From Pyrinomonadaceae bacterium (GTDB lineage: Bacteria; Acidobacteriota; Blastocatellia; Pyrinomonadales; Pyrinomonadaceae), in contig JAHCHG010000013.1 of NCBI GenBank assembly GCA_026129865.1, positions 1 through 64,000 of the forward strand: DNA of 64,000 bases, in the 5' to 3' direction. The position numbers and the translations under genes are program-made. The notes under the pieces were generated by a model. The model was not told the origin of the DNA, did no database searches, and saw nothing but the letters and a program-made list of their open reading frames with translations. Of this stretch, positions 35,605-44,653 are shown piece by piece. How positions within the stretch are numbered: the first letter of the stretch is position 1; every line of letters begins with the position of its first letter.

Positions 35605-35939
35605 TTTTGTTCCTTTAGATTTTTGTTAATTTTTCGCTTCAAGAGCATTCCAATAAATACTCCCAATCCCAATCCGACGCCGAATGTAACTCCGACCGAA
35701 CGCAACGGATCCTTTTTTATGCGGTGCGCCGTGTCTTCTACCAGATCTTCCGCGGCGTAACGTCCTTTCTTGATCATCCGCTTTGCTTCGATAACGCTGT
35801 CTTCAATGACGTGTCCCGCTTTTTCTTTTATACGGTCGACGTCCAATTTTGCTTTTACAACTTTCCCCGCGGTGTCGGCGGCTTCCATTAGAAAACTCCT
35901 GTCGTCCGATTTAATTTCTTTTACTGCTTGATTTTCCAT
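35601..35939 (-). CDS. DUF883/ElaB-like small membrane protein
   Basis: A 112-residue protein: amphipathic Ala/Lys/Glu helices (about 1-75), then one glycine-rich membrane helix (VGVTFGVGLGLGVFIGMLL) and a basic tail. The layout matches ElaB/YqjD-like proteins, which tether ribosomes in enterobacterial stationary phase, but similarity is at the level of design only. A GGAG site precedes the start. It is the first gene of a two-gene operon with the cupin protein. Confidence 0.7.
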   Translation of the reverse strand: MENQAVKEIKSDDRSFLMEAADTAGKVVKAKLDVDRIKEKAGHVIEDSVIEAKRMIKKGRYAAEDLVEDTAHRIKKDPLRSVGVTFGVGLGLGVFIGMLLKRKINKNLKEQK

Positions 35940-36301
35940 CTAAATTTCTCCGTCAATTGCGATCGTTTAATACTATATTCACGCGTCCGCTGACCGCCCC
36001 GTTTTTTCCCGGGCGCAGATCGTTAGTTTTTGCCTAATGCTATTAGTAAGGGCAAGACCCATTCCACAGAAAGAGTACCGAAAAGCTTGTTTTAATTGAA
36101 TTAAACGCATTATTCGTTGATTATCTAGGGCGTCAACGGAGAAAAGTCCACGCTAACTGCGCATTAATTCGCACCTAAACAAATTTTGCCTTTCGTTAAC
36201 CGGCAAAATTTACGGGTTAGTTTGTCGGCAAGTTTGAGGAGTCCGAGAGCGCAACTCCTTGTTTCAATCTGTTAATTTCTATAGAATTCCCACTACGCAT
36301 T
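35940..36301. other. Intergenic region between divergent genes (362 bases)
   Basis: No gene is convincing. The notable feature is a perfect 10-bp stem aaattttgcc (36181-36190) / ggcaaaattt (36202-36211) with an 11-base loop, about 90 bases before the radical SAM start, which could be an operator or leader hairpin. A weaker ggagt/actcc hairpin lies near 36238-36257. Confidence 0.55.
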
Positions 36302-38062
36302 ATGGACGTTCAAAAGAAACGGTTCTCTTTGGTTTTGATCAAACCGTCGCATTACGATGACGACGGTTATGTTATCCAATGGTTTCGGTCGGCGATTCCG
36401 GCAAATTCGCTGGCGTGTCTTTACGGATTGGCGCTTGAAGCGCGAGAAGACAAAATATTTGGCGATGAGGTCGAGTTTGAAATTCACGCGTTTGACGAAA
36501 CCAATACTCACATCGATACGGAAAAGATCGCGAAATTGGTCAACGCGGCGGACAACGGCGTCGTAATGCTTGTCGGCGTTCAATCAAATCAGTTTCCGCG
36601 AGCTCTCGATATTGCAAGACCGCTGCGCGAAAAGGGAATTAAGATCGCGATCGGCGGTTTTCATGTTTCGGGAACGATGGCGATGCTCGAAGAACGCGAT
36701 CCATTTGTTCAGAAAGCGTTGGACATGGGCGTTACGATTTTTGCCGGCGAAGCCGAAGGTCGGCTCGGGCAGGTTCTAAAAGACGCTTTTTATGACGATC
36801 TGCAGCCGGTCTATAATTTTATGGACGATCTGCCGAACATCGAAAACGTCGCAACGCCGCTGCTTCCGGCGGAAATAGTTCATTTAACTGCCGGAGCGAC
36901 GACGAGTTTTGATGCCGGGCGCGGCTGCCCGTTTACCTGTTCATTTTGCACGATAATCAATGTTCAAGGACGTAAATCGCGCCGTCGTTCGCCCGAAGAC
37001 ATTGAAAGGATCGTTCGCGCAAACGTAGCGCAGGGTCTTCATTCGTTTTTTATAACGGACGATAATTTTGCCCGGAACAAGGATTGGGAGATCATCCTGG
37101 ACAAACTGATCGAACTTCGCGAGGTCGAAAAACTCAAGATCAGCTTTATCATTCAAGTTGATACACTCTGTCATAAACTCCCGAATTTTATCGAAAAATG
37201 TAAACGCGCCGGTGTAAAAAGAGTTTTCATAGGACTCGAGAACATAAATCCCGATTCACTGCTCGGCGCAAGCAAGCGTCAGAACAAGATCACAGATTAC
37301 CGCGCGATGCTGCTTGCCTGGAAAAAGGTCGGGATCGTTACCTATTGCGGTTATATTTTGGGATTTCCCGGCGATACGCAGGAGAGTATCTTGCGCGACA
37401 TTGAGATAATCAAAAAAGAACTGCCGGTCGATCTTTTAGAATTCTTTTATCTAACGCCGCTTCCGGGTTCGGAAGATCATAAAAAACTGCACACCGCCGG
37501 AATTCCAATGGATCCGGATCTGAACAAGTACGATCTGAACCACGCCGTCACCGCGCATCCGAAAATGTCGCAAGCGGAATGGGAAGAAACGTACCGAAAG
37601 GCGTGGAAAACGTATTACACCGACGAACATATAGAAACCATCCTAAAACGCGCGATCGCCACGGGAACTTCGCCGGGGAAAACGATGTTCTTTATCACGT
37701 GGTTTAACGGATGCATTGATATTGAGGGAATTCATCCGCTCGAAGGCGGATTTTTGCGGAGGAAACATCGCAAAACGCGCCGTTCGGGAATGCCGCTTGA
37801 AAATCCCTTGGTCTTTTATCCTAAAACTTTCGCTGAAACTCTTTGGAAACAGGTCCGCTGGATCTCACTTTACTTGCGGCTTCGTTTGATCTACCGAACC
37901 GTTAGAAACGATCCGAAAAAGCTTGAATATATGGATCTTGCGCTCGAACCGGTGCTGGAAAACGAGACCGAAACACGCGAGCTTTTCCAGTCCGAGGCTG
38001 CCCATAAGTTTGTCGAAAAAATGAACCGTATTGAGAAGATCAGGCACGGCGAAACAGTTTGA
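36302..38062 (+). CDS. B12-binding-domain radical SAM protein
   Basis: A 586-residue enzyme. The N-terminal part (about 60-160) has a cobalamin-binding-like Rossmann fold (GVVMLVGVQSNQFPRALDIARPL, then IAIGGFHVSG) without the classic DxHxxG. The radical SAM core has the cluster motif CPFTCSFC (Cx3Cx2C), then FFITDDNFARN and VKRVFIGLENINPDSL. The C-terminal extension ends in basic helices. Related proteins act in lipid or hopanoid tailoring and methylation, but the substrate here cannot be assigned. No obvious operon partner. Confidence 0.85.
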   Translation: MDVQKKRFSLVLIKPSHYDDDGYVIQWFRSAIPANSLACLYGLALEAREDKIFGDEVEFEIHAFDETNTHIDTEKIAKLVNAADNGVVMLVGVQSNQFPRALDIARPLREKGIKIAIGGFHVSGTMAMLEERDPFVQKALDMGVTIFAGEAEGRLGQVLKDAFYDDLQPVYNFMDDLPNIENVATPLLPAEIVHLTAGATTSFDAGRGCPFTCSFCTIINVQGRKSRRRSPEDIERIVRANVAQGLHSFFITDDNFARNKDWEIILDKLIELREVEKLKISFIIQVDTLCHKLPNFIEKCKRAGVKRVFIGLENINPDSLLGASKRQNKITDYRAMLLAWKKVGIVTYCGYILGFPGDTQESILRDIEIIKKELPVDLLEFFYLTPLPGSEDHKKLHTAGIPMDPDLNKYDLNHAVTAHPKMSQAEWEETYRKAWKTYYTDEHIETILKRAIATGTSPGKTMFFITWFNGCIDIEGIHPLEGGFLRRKHRKTRRSGMPLENPLVFYPKTFAETLWKQVRWISLYLRLRLIYRTVRNDPKKLEYMDLALEPVLENETETRELFQSEAAHKFVEKMNRIEKIRHGETV

Positions 38063-38500
38063 CCGCTATCGTGAGTTTTAAACCTTTTCGCGGCGAATTT
38101 ATTTTCGGATATTCGTTTTAATAAGTTAACGGCGCGTTCAGGAAACTGCGCCGTCATCTTCGATCGAGATCATTTCCCCGTATTTCACTAATCTAAACTG
38201 AAATAGAACTTAAACGCGGTAGGTAAACGTATTCGCATCCGGAAAAGCTGACCGGCGAAATTCGTAAGTCATTTAAACTGACATTTTCAGGATGAATGTC
38301 GATCTTCGGTTTTTGTAGTTCTTAAATCGGGATCAAGCATGATTTGCGAAATCGCACTAATTTTATTTAGGTTCGCGCGACCGGTTAAGTCAATTTCGTA
38401 CCTGAAAAACTTTACAAGGTCTTGCATAAAATACTATCTTCTTTCTACAGCTTTCGACAGCACAGCCAATTTAACTTAACAAACTTTTTTTGGGGGTAAG
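38063..38500. other. Intergenic region before the VCBS-repeat gene (438 bases)
   Basis: No gene is convincing. A 7-bp GC hairpin acggcgc (38129-38135) / gcgccgt (38148-38154) follows the radical SAM gene but lacks a T-run, so it is a weak terminator at best. The right end has a T-rich run and GGGGG just before the ATG at 38501. Confidence 0.5.
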
Positions 38501-40984
38501 ATGAAATACCGTTTTGTTCCGGAACGAATTGCCATTCCTTCGCTTAAACTGATCGCAGTTTTTGCGGTTGCGTTTTTATTTGTACAAACCTTGTCGGCGC
38601 AATCGCTGACGCGTAGAGATCCCGAGATCACAAAGGCGGCGAAGTTCGATATTTCACCACCGCTCAGAACGTTGAAGCCGAATCTTAGTCCAAAGGCAAA
38701 GAAAGCTGAAGACGATCAGGGAGAGCAGGGTCCGGTCGGCGATACGCGGCACGATCCGGATGGTGCGCTTCAATCTTCCACCGGAGAAGGTATCTTCAGC
38801 GGGATTTCAAGTTTTACCGGCTTAGGCGTAAGTTTTGACGGAATGGGCGGACTTGGTTCGACCCCGCCCGATCCGAACGGAGATATCGGACCGAATCATT
38901 ATGTTCAAATGGTAAACGCCCGGTTCCAGATATTTAACCGGTCCGGCGTTTCCGTCTTCGGTCCGGCTAACATCAATACGCTTTTTGCCGGATTTGGCGG
39001 ACCTTGCCAGACCGAAAACGCCGGCGATCCGGTCGTCATTTACGATCAACTCGCCGACCGCTGGCTGCTTAGCCAATTCAGCGATTCGTCCGGACCGTTT
39101 TTTAATTGCGTTGCGCTCTCAACGACCGGCGATCCGACAGGAACTTATTATCGTTATGCTTTTGAAGCACCGACATTTCCCGATTATCCGAAATACGCCG
39201 TCTGGTCCGATGGATATTATTTGAACACACGTGAGAGCGGCGGCGGCGTTTTGGGTATGTACGCGCTTGAACGCGTCGAAATGCTGGTGGGAAATCCAAA
39301 TGCCCGTGTAGTGCGATTCACGGTTGCGGAAACAGGAAGCGGCGGTCCGAACGGTCTTCTGAACGCAGACATCGACGGATCGGTAATGCCTCCGCCGGGC
39401 AGTCCTAATTATCTTATCGGAACGCGCGACGACGGATTCGGTGCGCCTTCGGACGCGCTGCTGCTGTATAAATATCAGGTCGATTGGACAAATGTCGGCA
39501 ATTCGACCCTAACCGGACCGACGGTTTTGCCGATCGCCCCGTTTGACAGTATTTTCCCGTGTACGCCGACATCGCGCGCCTGCATTCCGCAGCCGCAAAC
39601 GACAACGAAGATCGATATTCTTTCGTACCGGCGGCGACCGACTTTTCGTTTAACTTATCGAAATTTCGGAACGCATGAATCGCTTGTAACCAGTCAATCC
39701 GTCGAAGGAAGTGAGGGTATTGCCGGAATGCGCTGGTGGGAGGTCAGAAGTCCGAACACAACACCTGTCGTTCATCAGGAAGGAACATATGCTCCCGGAG
39801 CGACGGACAGCATTCATCGTTGGATGGGCAGCATCGCCATGGATAAACAGGGAAACATGGCGCTCGGTTACAGTGTTTCAAATGCGACCGACGTATTCCC
39901 GGGCATCCGCTTTACCGGACGTCTTGTCACCGATCCGCTCGGGCAAATGGCACAGGGCGAAGGTACGATCATCAACGGCGGAGGTTCGCAGTTGAGCAGC
40001 GGAAATCGCTGGGGAGATTACAGTTCAATTAATGTGGATTCGACCGACGATTGTACATTCTGGTACACGCAGCAATATTACGCGACGACTTCGACGACGG
40101 GATATAAAACCCGGGTCGCTTCGTTCAAGTTTCCGGGCTGCACCGCCGTGCAGCAGAGTGTCTGGGCAGATTTTGACGGCGACCGCAAAACGGATCTTTC
40201 CATCTTTCGACCCGGACCGTCGGAATGGTGGTATTTGAAGAGCAGCAACGGCGGGAACGCCTCCGCGCAGTTCGGCGCCTCCGGCGATCAATTAACACCC
40301 GGAGATTATACAGGCGACGGTAAATCCGATTTTGCGGTTTGGAGACCTTCGAACGGAACCTGGTACGTTCTTCGGAGCGAAGATTTTTCATTTTACTCGT
40401 TTCCATTCGGTGCAAATAGCGATATTCCGGTCCCGGCGGACTTTGACGGCGACGGCAAAACCGACGCCGCAGTTTACAGACCGTCAACCTCGACGTGGTT
40501 TATTACAAATTCCGGCGGCGGAACGACAATTCAAAACTACGGATCCACGGGCGACATTCCCGTTCCGGCAGACTATGACGGCGACGGACGAACCGATCTG
40601 GCGATCTATCGACCTTCTGTCGGTCAATGGTGGCTGCAGCGCACCGCGGCGGGTTTGATCGTTTACACGTTTGGGACAAGTACGGATAAATTAGTACCCG
40701 GCGATTACACCGGCGATGGGAAGCATGATGTCGCATTTTATCGACCGGCAAACGGCGAATGGTTCATTCTTCGCAGCGAAGATCAGAGTTTCTATTCGTT
40801 CCAGTTCGGTACCGGCAGCGATATTCCGGCTCCGGGCGATTACGATGGCGACGGAAAATTTGATTCTGCCGTTTTCCGTCCGTCGAACACGACCTGGTAT
40901 GTTAACCGATCGACATCGGGAATCCAGATCCAGCAGTTTGGAATTGCCAGCGATGTACCGGTTCCGGGTGCTTTTGTTCGGTAA
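38501..40984 (+). CDS. Large secreted protein with six FG-GAP/VCBS-like repeats
   Basis: An 827-residue exported protein with a signal peptide (about 1-33, ending LSAQ). A large N-terminal domain (about 110-545) begins GVSFDGMGGLGSTPPDPNGD and may be a beta-propeller. The last 270 residues hold six repeats of about 44 residues around D-x-D/T-GDG-x-x-D...RPS...W, the calcium-binding FG-GAP/VCBS type. Repeats 2 and 5 are more alike (RSED-x-SFYSF in both), pointing to duplication of a three-repeat unit. Probably a cell-surface or extracellular binding protein. Function unknown. Confidence 0.85.
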   Translation: MKYRFVPERIAIPSLKLIAVFAVAFLFVQTLSAQSLTRRDPEITKAAKFDISPPLRTLKPNLSPKAKKAEDDQGEQGPVGDTRHDPDGALQSSTGEGIFSGISSFTGLGVSFDGMGGLGSTPPDPNGDIGPNHYVQMVNARFQIFNRSGVSVFGPANINTLFAGFGGPCQTENAGDPVVIYDQLADRWLLSQFSDSSGPFFNCVALSTTGDPTGTYYRYAFEAPTFPDYPKYAVWSDGYYLNTRESGGGVLGMYALERVEMLVGNPNARVVRFTVAETGSGGPNGLLNADIDGSVMPPPGSPNYLIGTRDDGFGAPSDALLLYKYQVDWTNVGNSTLTGPTVLPIAPFDSIFPCTPTSRACIPQPQTTTKIDILSYRRRPTFRLTYRNFGTHESLVTSQSVEGSEGIAGMRWWEVRSPNTTPVVHQEGTYAPGATDSIHRWMGSIAMDKQGNMALGYSVSNATDVFPGIRFTGRLVTDPLGQMAQGEGTIINGGGSQLSSGNRWGDYSSINVDSTDDCTFWYTQQYYATTSTTGYKTRVASFKFPGCTAVQQSVWADFDGDRKTDLSIFRPGPSEWWYLKSSNGGNASAQFGASGDQLTPGDYTGDGKSDFAVWRPSNGTWYVLRSEDFSFYSFPFGANSDIPVPADFDGDGKTDAAVYRPSTSTWFITNSGGGTTIQNYGSTGDIPVPADYDGDGRTDLAIYRPSVGQWWLQRTAAGLIVYTFGTSTDKLVPGDYTGDGKHDVAFYRPANGEWFILRSEDQSFYSFQFGTGSDIPAPGDYDGDGKFDSAVFRPSNTTWYVNRSTSGIQIQQFGIASDVPVPGAFVR

Positions 40985-41020
40985 ATAACCGCCGGTCAGC
41001 GGGATAATTGAAAAGAAACT

Positions 41021-42382
41021 ATGCCAAAAAAGACAAACCGACGCGAGTTCTTAAAGAGTCTTGGAGCCGGTTCGCTTGGAATCGCACTCTCGGCTCACGC
41101 CGTCTTCGGTCAAAATAAAAAATCCTGCGTCGTTATCGGCGCGGGATTTTCCGGTCTTGCGGCAGCATATAAATTGAAGATGGCGGGCTGGAACGTAACC
41201 GTTCTCGAAGCCCGAGACCGCATCGGCGGGCGCGTTTTTTCTTATTCGCTGCCGCAAAACAAAGATCTGATCTGCGAGCTCGGTGCCGAATGGGTCGGCG
41301 AAAGTCACGAAAGGATCAAAGCGTTATGTGCGGACTTTAAGATCCCGCTGCAGAAACATCAGTTTGACGATTATCTGCTTCAAAATGGTAAGGTCTCGCG
41401 TCCCGGCGCGTGGGGGTTTTCAAAAGATGCAGAAGCCGCTTTTGCCAAAGCCAAAGATGGCTATGAAAAGCTTTCGGCAGTTCAGGAAAGAAAACTTGAT
41501 AATCTCGATTGGTGGACATATCTCGAAAAGATCGGATTTTCCGAAGACGATCTCCGGCTTCGCGATCTGATGGACAGTACGGATTTCGGCGAATCGATCC
41601 GTCATGTTTCCGCCTACGGCGCACTTGCGGAATATGCCGAATCGAGTCCGAAGAACGAGATGGATTACAAGATGACCGGAGGAAATTCGCGCCTCGCGCA
41701 GGAGTTTGCCGCACGCATCGGCGCGGAAAATATCCGGACAGGAACGCTTGTAAGCGAAGTAATTCAATGGAAGGGAACAGTTTCGGTAAAAACTGCCGAT
41801 GAAACGTTGAAAGCCGATGCGGTAATTTGTACGGTGCCGACCCAATCTCTTCTTAAAATAAAATTCAATCCGCCGCTGCCGACCGCGCAGCGCGAAGCGG
41901 CTGAAAAACTCATTTACGCGCGAATCTGCAAAAACAGCGTTCTTTATGACGAAAGATTTTGGAAGGACGAAAATTTCTCGATGGTTTCCGATGTAACGTC
42001 GCATTACTATTTTCATTCGACGCAAAATCAGCCGGGAAGTCAGGGGATTTTGACGAGCTACGCGATCGGTGAAAAAGCCGACGTCCTTGCTTCGCAATCG
42101 GACGAACGGCGGATGCGGATAATTACGAACGATTTGGTGGATTTTGACAGAGAAGCGCCAAATCTTGCGAAAGGAATTGCGTCTTACGCATGGCAGCGGG
42201 ACAAATATACCGACGGTGCATACGCGCTATATCGTCCCGGGCAATGGTTCGGAATCCGCCCGATCCTGCAGAGACCTCACGGCAAAGTGCTTTTCGCAGG
42301 CGAACATCTTGCCGACTGGCAGGGATTCATGGAAGGCGCCATCGAAACCGGTGAATCCGCCGCGGAGAGCTTGATCAAATAA
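41021..42382 (+). CDS. Tat-exported flavin monoamine oxidase family protein
   Basis: A 453-residue FAD protein. A twin-arginine signal (TNRREFLKSLGAGSLG) opens it. The FAD fold is CVVIGAGFSGLAAAYKLKMAGWNVTVLEARDRIGGR, continued by ELGAEWVGESHERI. The C-terminal FAD motif is VLFAGEHLADWQGFMEGAIETGESAAE. This is the amine oxidase (MAO/tryptophan 2-monooxygenase-like) pattern, and the signal implies folding with FAD before export. Substrate unknown. Confidence 0.9.
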   Translation: MPKKTNRREFLKSLGAGSLGIALSAHAVFGQNKKSCVVIGAGFSGLAAAYKLKMAGWNVTVLEARDRIGGRVFSYSLPQNKDLICELGAEWVGESHERIKALCADFKIPLQKHQFDDYLLQNGKVSRPGAWGFSKDAEAAFAKAKDGYEKLSAVQERKLDNLDWWTYLEKIGFSEDDLRLRDLMDSTDFGESIRHVSAYGALAEYAESSPKNEMDYKMTGGNSRLAQEFAARIGAENIRTGTLVSEVIQWKGTVSVKTADETLKADAVICTVPTQSLLKIKFNPPLPTAQREAAEKLIYARICKNSVLYDERFWKDENFSMVSDVTSHYYFHSTQNQPGSQGILTSYAIGEKADVLASQSDERRMRIITNDLVDFDREAPNLAKGIASYAWQRDKYTDGAYALYRPGQWFGIRPILQRPHGKVLFAGEHLADWQGFMEGAIETGESAAESLIK

Positions 42383-42385
42383 AGC

Positions 42386-42412
42386 GGCGGATCAAAAAGG
42401 CTTTGATCCGCC
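42386..42412. terminator. Bidirectional terminator between the amine oxidase and M1-like genes
   Basis: An 11-bp stem ggcggatcaaa (42386-42396) / tttgatccgcc (42102+300, i.e. 42402-42412) with a short loop, then tcaaaaac. It lies between two convergent genes. Confidence 0.75.
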
Positions 42413-42445
42413 TCAAAAACTCAAATTCAATTAGCCGGTCTTAAC

Positions 42446-44554
42446 TTACTTAACCGCCGTCGTGCTGTCTTCAGATTCGCGCGGGTCGTAAGCTTTTGCT
42501 TTATAACGTTTCACGGCTTCCTGCGCGTTGTCGTAATCGTCGCCCAGACCTTCCGCGCGGTCATACGCCGCGACAGCGCGTGTACGGTCGCCTTTTGCGT
42601 CGTAGGCATTTCCCATCTTGATATTCGCCCAAACCGAAAGCCACGGCGGACGAAGATTTCCGCCGAGAACTGCCTTGAAATTATCGATCGCGAGATCGTA
42701 ATTTCGCTGTTCGAGGAACAAAAGACCGAGGTGGTAATAGATCCACGAATTTGACCGGTCGAGCTTTAATGCGGCTTCAAACTGCTGCTGCGCTTCGACA
42801 TAATTACCTTCTTTGAATTGTTCAATTCCGCGCCGGGCGATCGAGGAAACACGGAGATCGTCGTCAATTCGTAAGATCTTATAATTCGGATCGATGATCA
42901 GATCGAGCGGTTTACCGTTCGATTCTATATTGAAATCCGCGCTCGATTCGTCGATCTGCACCTGAACCGTTCGAAGTTCGCCCTCGCCTTCGGCACGGAG
43001 CATAAGTTCGAGCGGTAACCGTAAATTATCGTAATTTTGCTTCACGGTTCCGCGCGTAATGAACTTACCATCGCGCGTTCGAAGGATCAGATAATCGGCT
43101 GAAAATTCGGGGACGCCGGTGCCTTCGACCCAGCGCGCAAAGAAATAGCGCATATTTTTTCCCGCGATCTCGGAAGTTAATTTTTCAAAATCGTAGATCG
43201 AAGCGTTTTTTCCGCGATACTTCTGAATGAACGTTTTTAGCAGCTGATTAAATTTCGGTTCGCCAAGCGTGTCGCGCAAAAGTTTGAAAACCATCGCGCC
43301 CTTTCCGAACATTATGTATTGATACGCGGTCGATTGATCGTCAAGATTCGCCGGCGTCCGCGCGAGCGAAGCGGTTTGTTCGAATGTGAGCGATTTTTCA
43401 AGAAGTTCGCGCCGGATAAGGTCCAGCTTTGCCCCCGTCAACTGACTTTCGCGCAGCGAAAACGCGCTGTATTCGGCAAGCCCCTGCGACAGCCATGCAT
43501 CGTCAAAAGACTTTAGCCCGACCGTCAAGCCCCACCATTGATAAGCAGCTTCGCGCTGCAGACGCTGTTCGGTAATGTCGCGCGGCTGGCGGAACAAGTT
43601 GCTCGCCATAAAGATCATTCCCTGAGTCGAGTAAAAATCGAGACTGTCGTCATCGATCTGAACTATGATCAAACGCTTGCCGCCTTCCGGCGAGCCGAAT
43701 TGTTTTTGATAATAATTAAGCGCCTTTCCGACGGTTTCGCCGTATTCTGCGATGACGTTCGGATCTAGGTCGGGTCGTGTATAAAACTGCAGCTGATATT
43801 CGCCGAGACTCAAGTTTCTGTTCGTGTAGCGGTCGTAGGCAAAATTTCCGACCAGGCTCGATTGAGTTCGAACAAATCTATATTTCCCGGCAGTTTGCGT
43901 AACCGGCGTGTCGCTGAAACCGACAAGCTGAAAATCCTTCGGAATCGTAACCGTAATGTCGGAAGTCGACTGATCGGCGGCGTATTCATGAAACGGAAAC
44001 CACCGCGCGGCATACATCAAATAGCCGTTGTTCGCGCCGACGTAAGCGAGCCGTTTCGTCAAAAGCGGACCGCCGGAAGGCGTAACCAAAATTCCGCTGT
44101 ATTTGAACCGCAAGACGACCGGGGTTCCTTTCAGTACGGTTTCGCCGAGATCGACCTTGATGCTTGGACCGAGATCGGAAATTCCAACTTGATCTTGGAT
44201 AAATGTTGCGAGTATTTGCGGAGTCGGGGACGGTTTCGGCGCGGGTTTCGGAGTCGTTTTTGCAGCGGATGCCGGCAGGGCACCGATTTTCGGAATTACA
44301 GCTTCGCGGGTAACTGAATCGACTTTTAATGAGCCGTTTAATTCAAATTCGACCGACCGCGTATCCGCAAGCGGCGTAAATTCGACATCGACCGTGGCGC
44401 TAAGTCTGTTTTCAACCGGTGAGATCTGCACGTCCATAATGTAATTCGTTACATCATACGGCGCGCGCTGGATCTGCTGGGCAAGGATCACGGCGGAAAA
44501 AATGAACATTGCGGAGAAAATGCCGGTCAACCGGAAGAAAATAGAATTTTTCAT
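42446..44554 (-). CDS. Catalytically dead M1 aminopeptidase homologue with TPR repeats
   Basis: A 702-residue exported protein with a signal peptide (about 1-25). N-terminal beta domain, M1-like catalytic fold (about 260-490), then a C-terminal TPR pair (about 590-690, EGNYVEAQQQFEAALKLD and YDLAIDNFKAVL). In the M1 zinc motif HExxH-x18-E the ligands are all replaced: Arg334, Tyr338 and Gln357 stand where His, His and Glu belong, though Glu335 and the QWWG and WLSQGLAEY context survive. The GAMEN block is also lost. It is therefore a binding or scaffold protein rather than a peptidase. Confidence 0.85.
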   Translation of the reverse strand: MKNSIFFRLTGIFSAMFIFSAVILAQQIQRAPYDVTNYIMDVQISPVENRLSATVDVEFTPLADTRSVEFELNGSLKVDSVTREAVIPKIGALPASAAKTTPKPAPKPSPTPQILATFIQDQVGISDLGPSIKVDLGETVLKGTPVVLRFKYSGILVTPSGGPLLTKRLAYVGANNGYLMYAARWFPFHEYAADQSTSDITVTIPKDFQLVGFSDTPVTQTAGKYRFVRTQSSLVGNFAYDRYTNRNLSLGEYQLQFYTRPDLDPNVIAEYGETVGKALNYYQKQFGSPEGGKRLIIVQIDDDSLDFYSTQGMIFMASNLFRQPRDITEQRLQREAAYQWWGLTVGLKSFDDAWLSQGLAEYSAFSLRESQLTGAKLDLIRRELLEKSLTFEQTASLARTPANLDDQSTAYQYIMFGKGAMVFKLLRDTLGEPKFNQLLKTFIQKYRGKNASIYDFEKLTSEIAGKNMRYFFARWVEGTGVPEFSADYLILRTRDGKFITRGTVKQNYDNLRLPLELMLRAEGEGELRTVQVQIDESSADFNIESNGKPLDLIIDPNYKILRIDDDLRVSSIARRGIEQFKEGNYVEAQQQFEAALKLDRSNSWIYYHLGLLFLEQRNYDLAIDNFKAVLGGNLRPPWLSVWANIKMGNAYDAKGDRTRAVAAYDRAEGLGDDYDNAQEAVKRYKAKAYDPRESEDSTTAVK

Positions 44555-44653
44555 TATTATCGAAACCTTTAACTAACTGCGTTTTTGTAAATGCAGATTT
44601 TTGATGAGCTAATATGCTAAATCGTTGGCTTTTGTGAAAAATTTGGCAAACAG

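Noticed and set aside
38129-38154. GC hairpin after the first radical SAM gene as a terminator
   Set aside because: It has a good stem but no following T-run, so it was only mentioned under the intergenic region.
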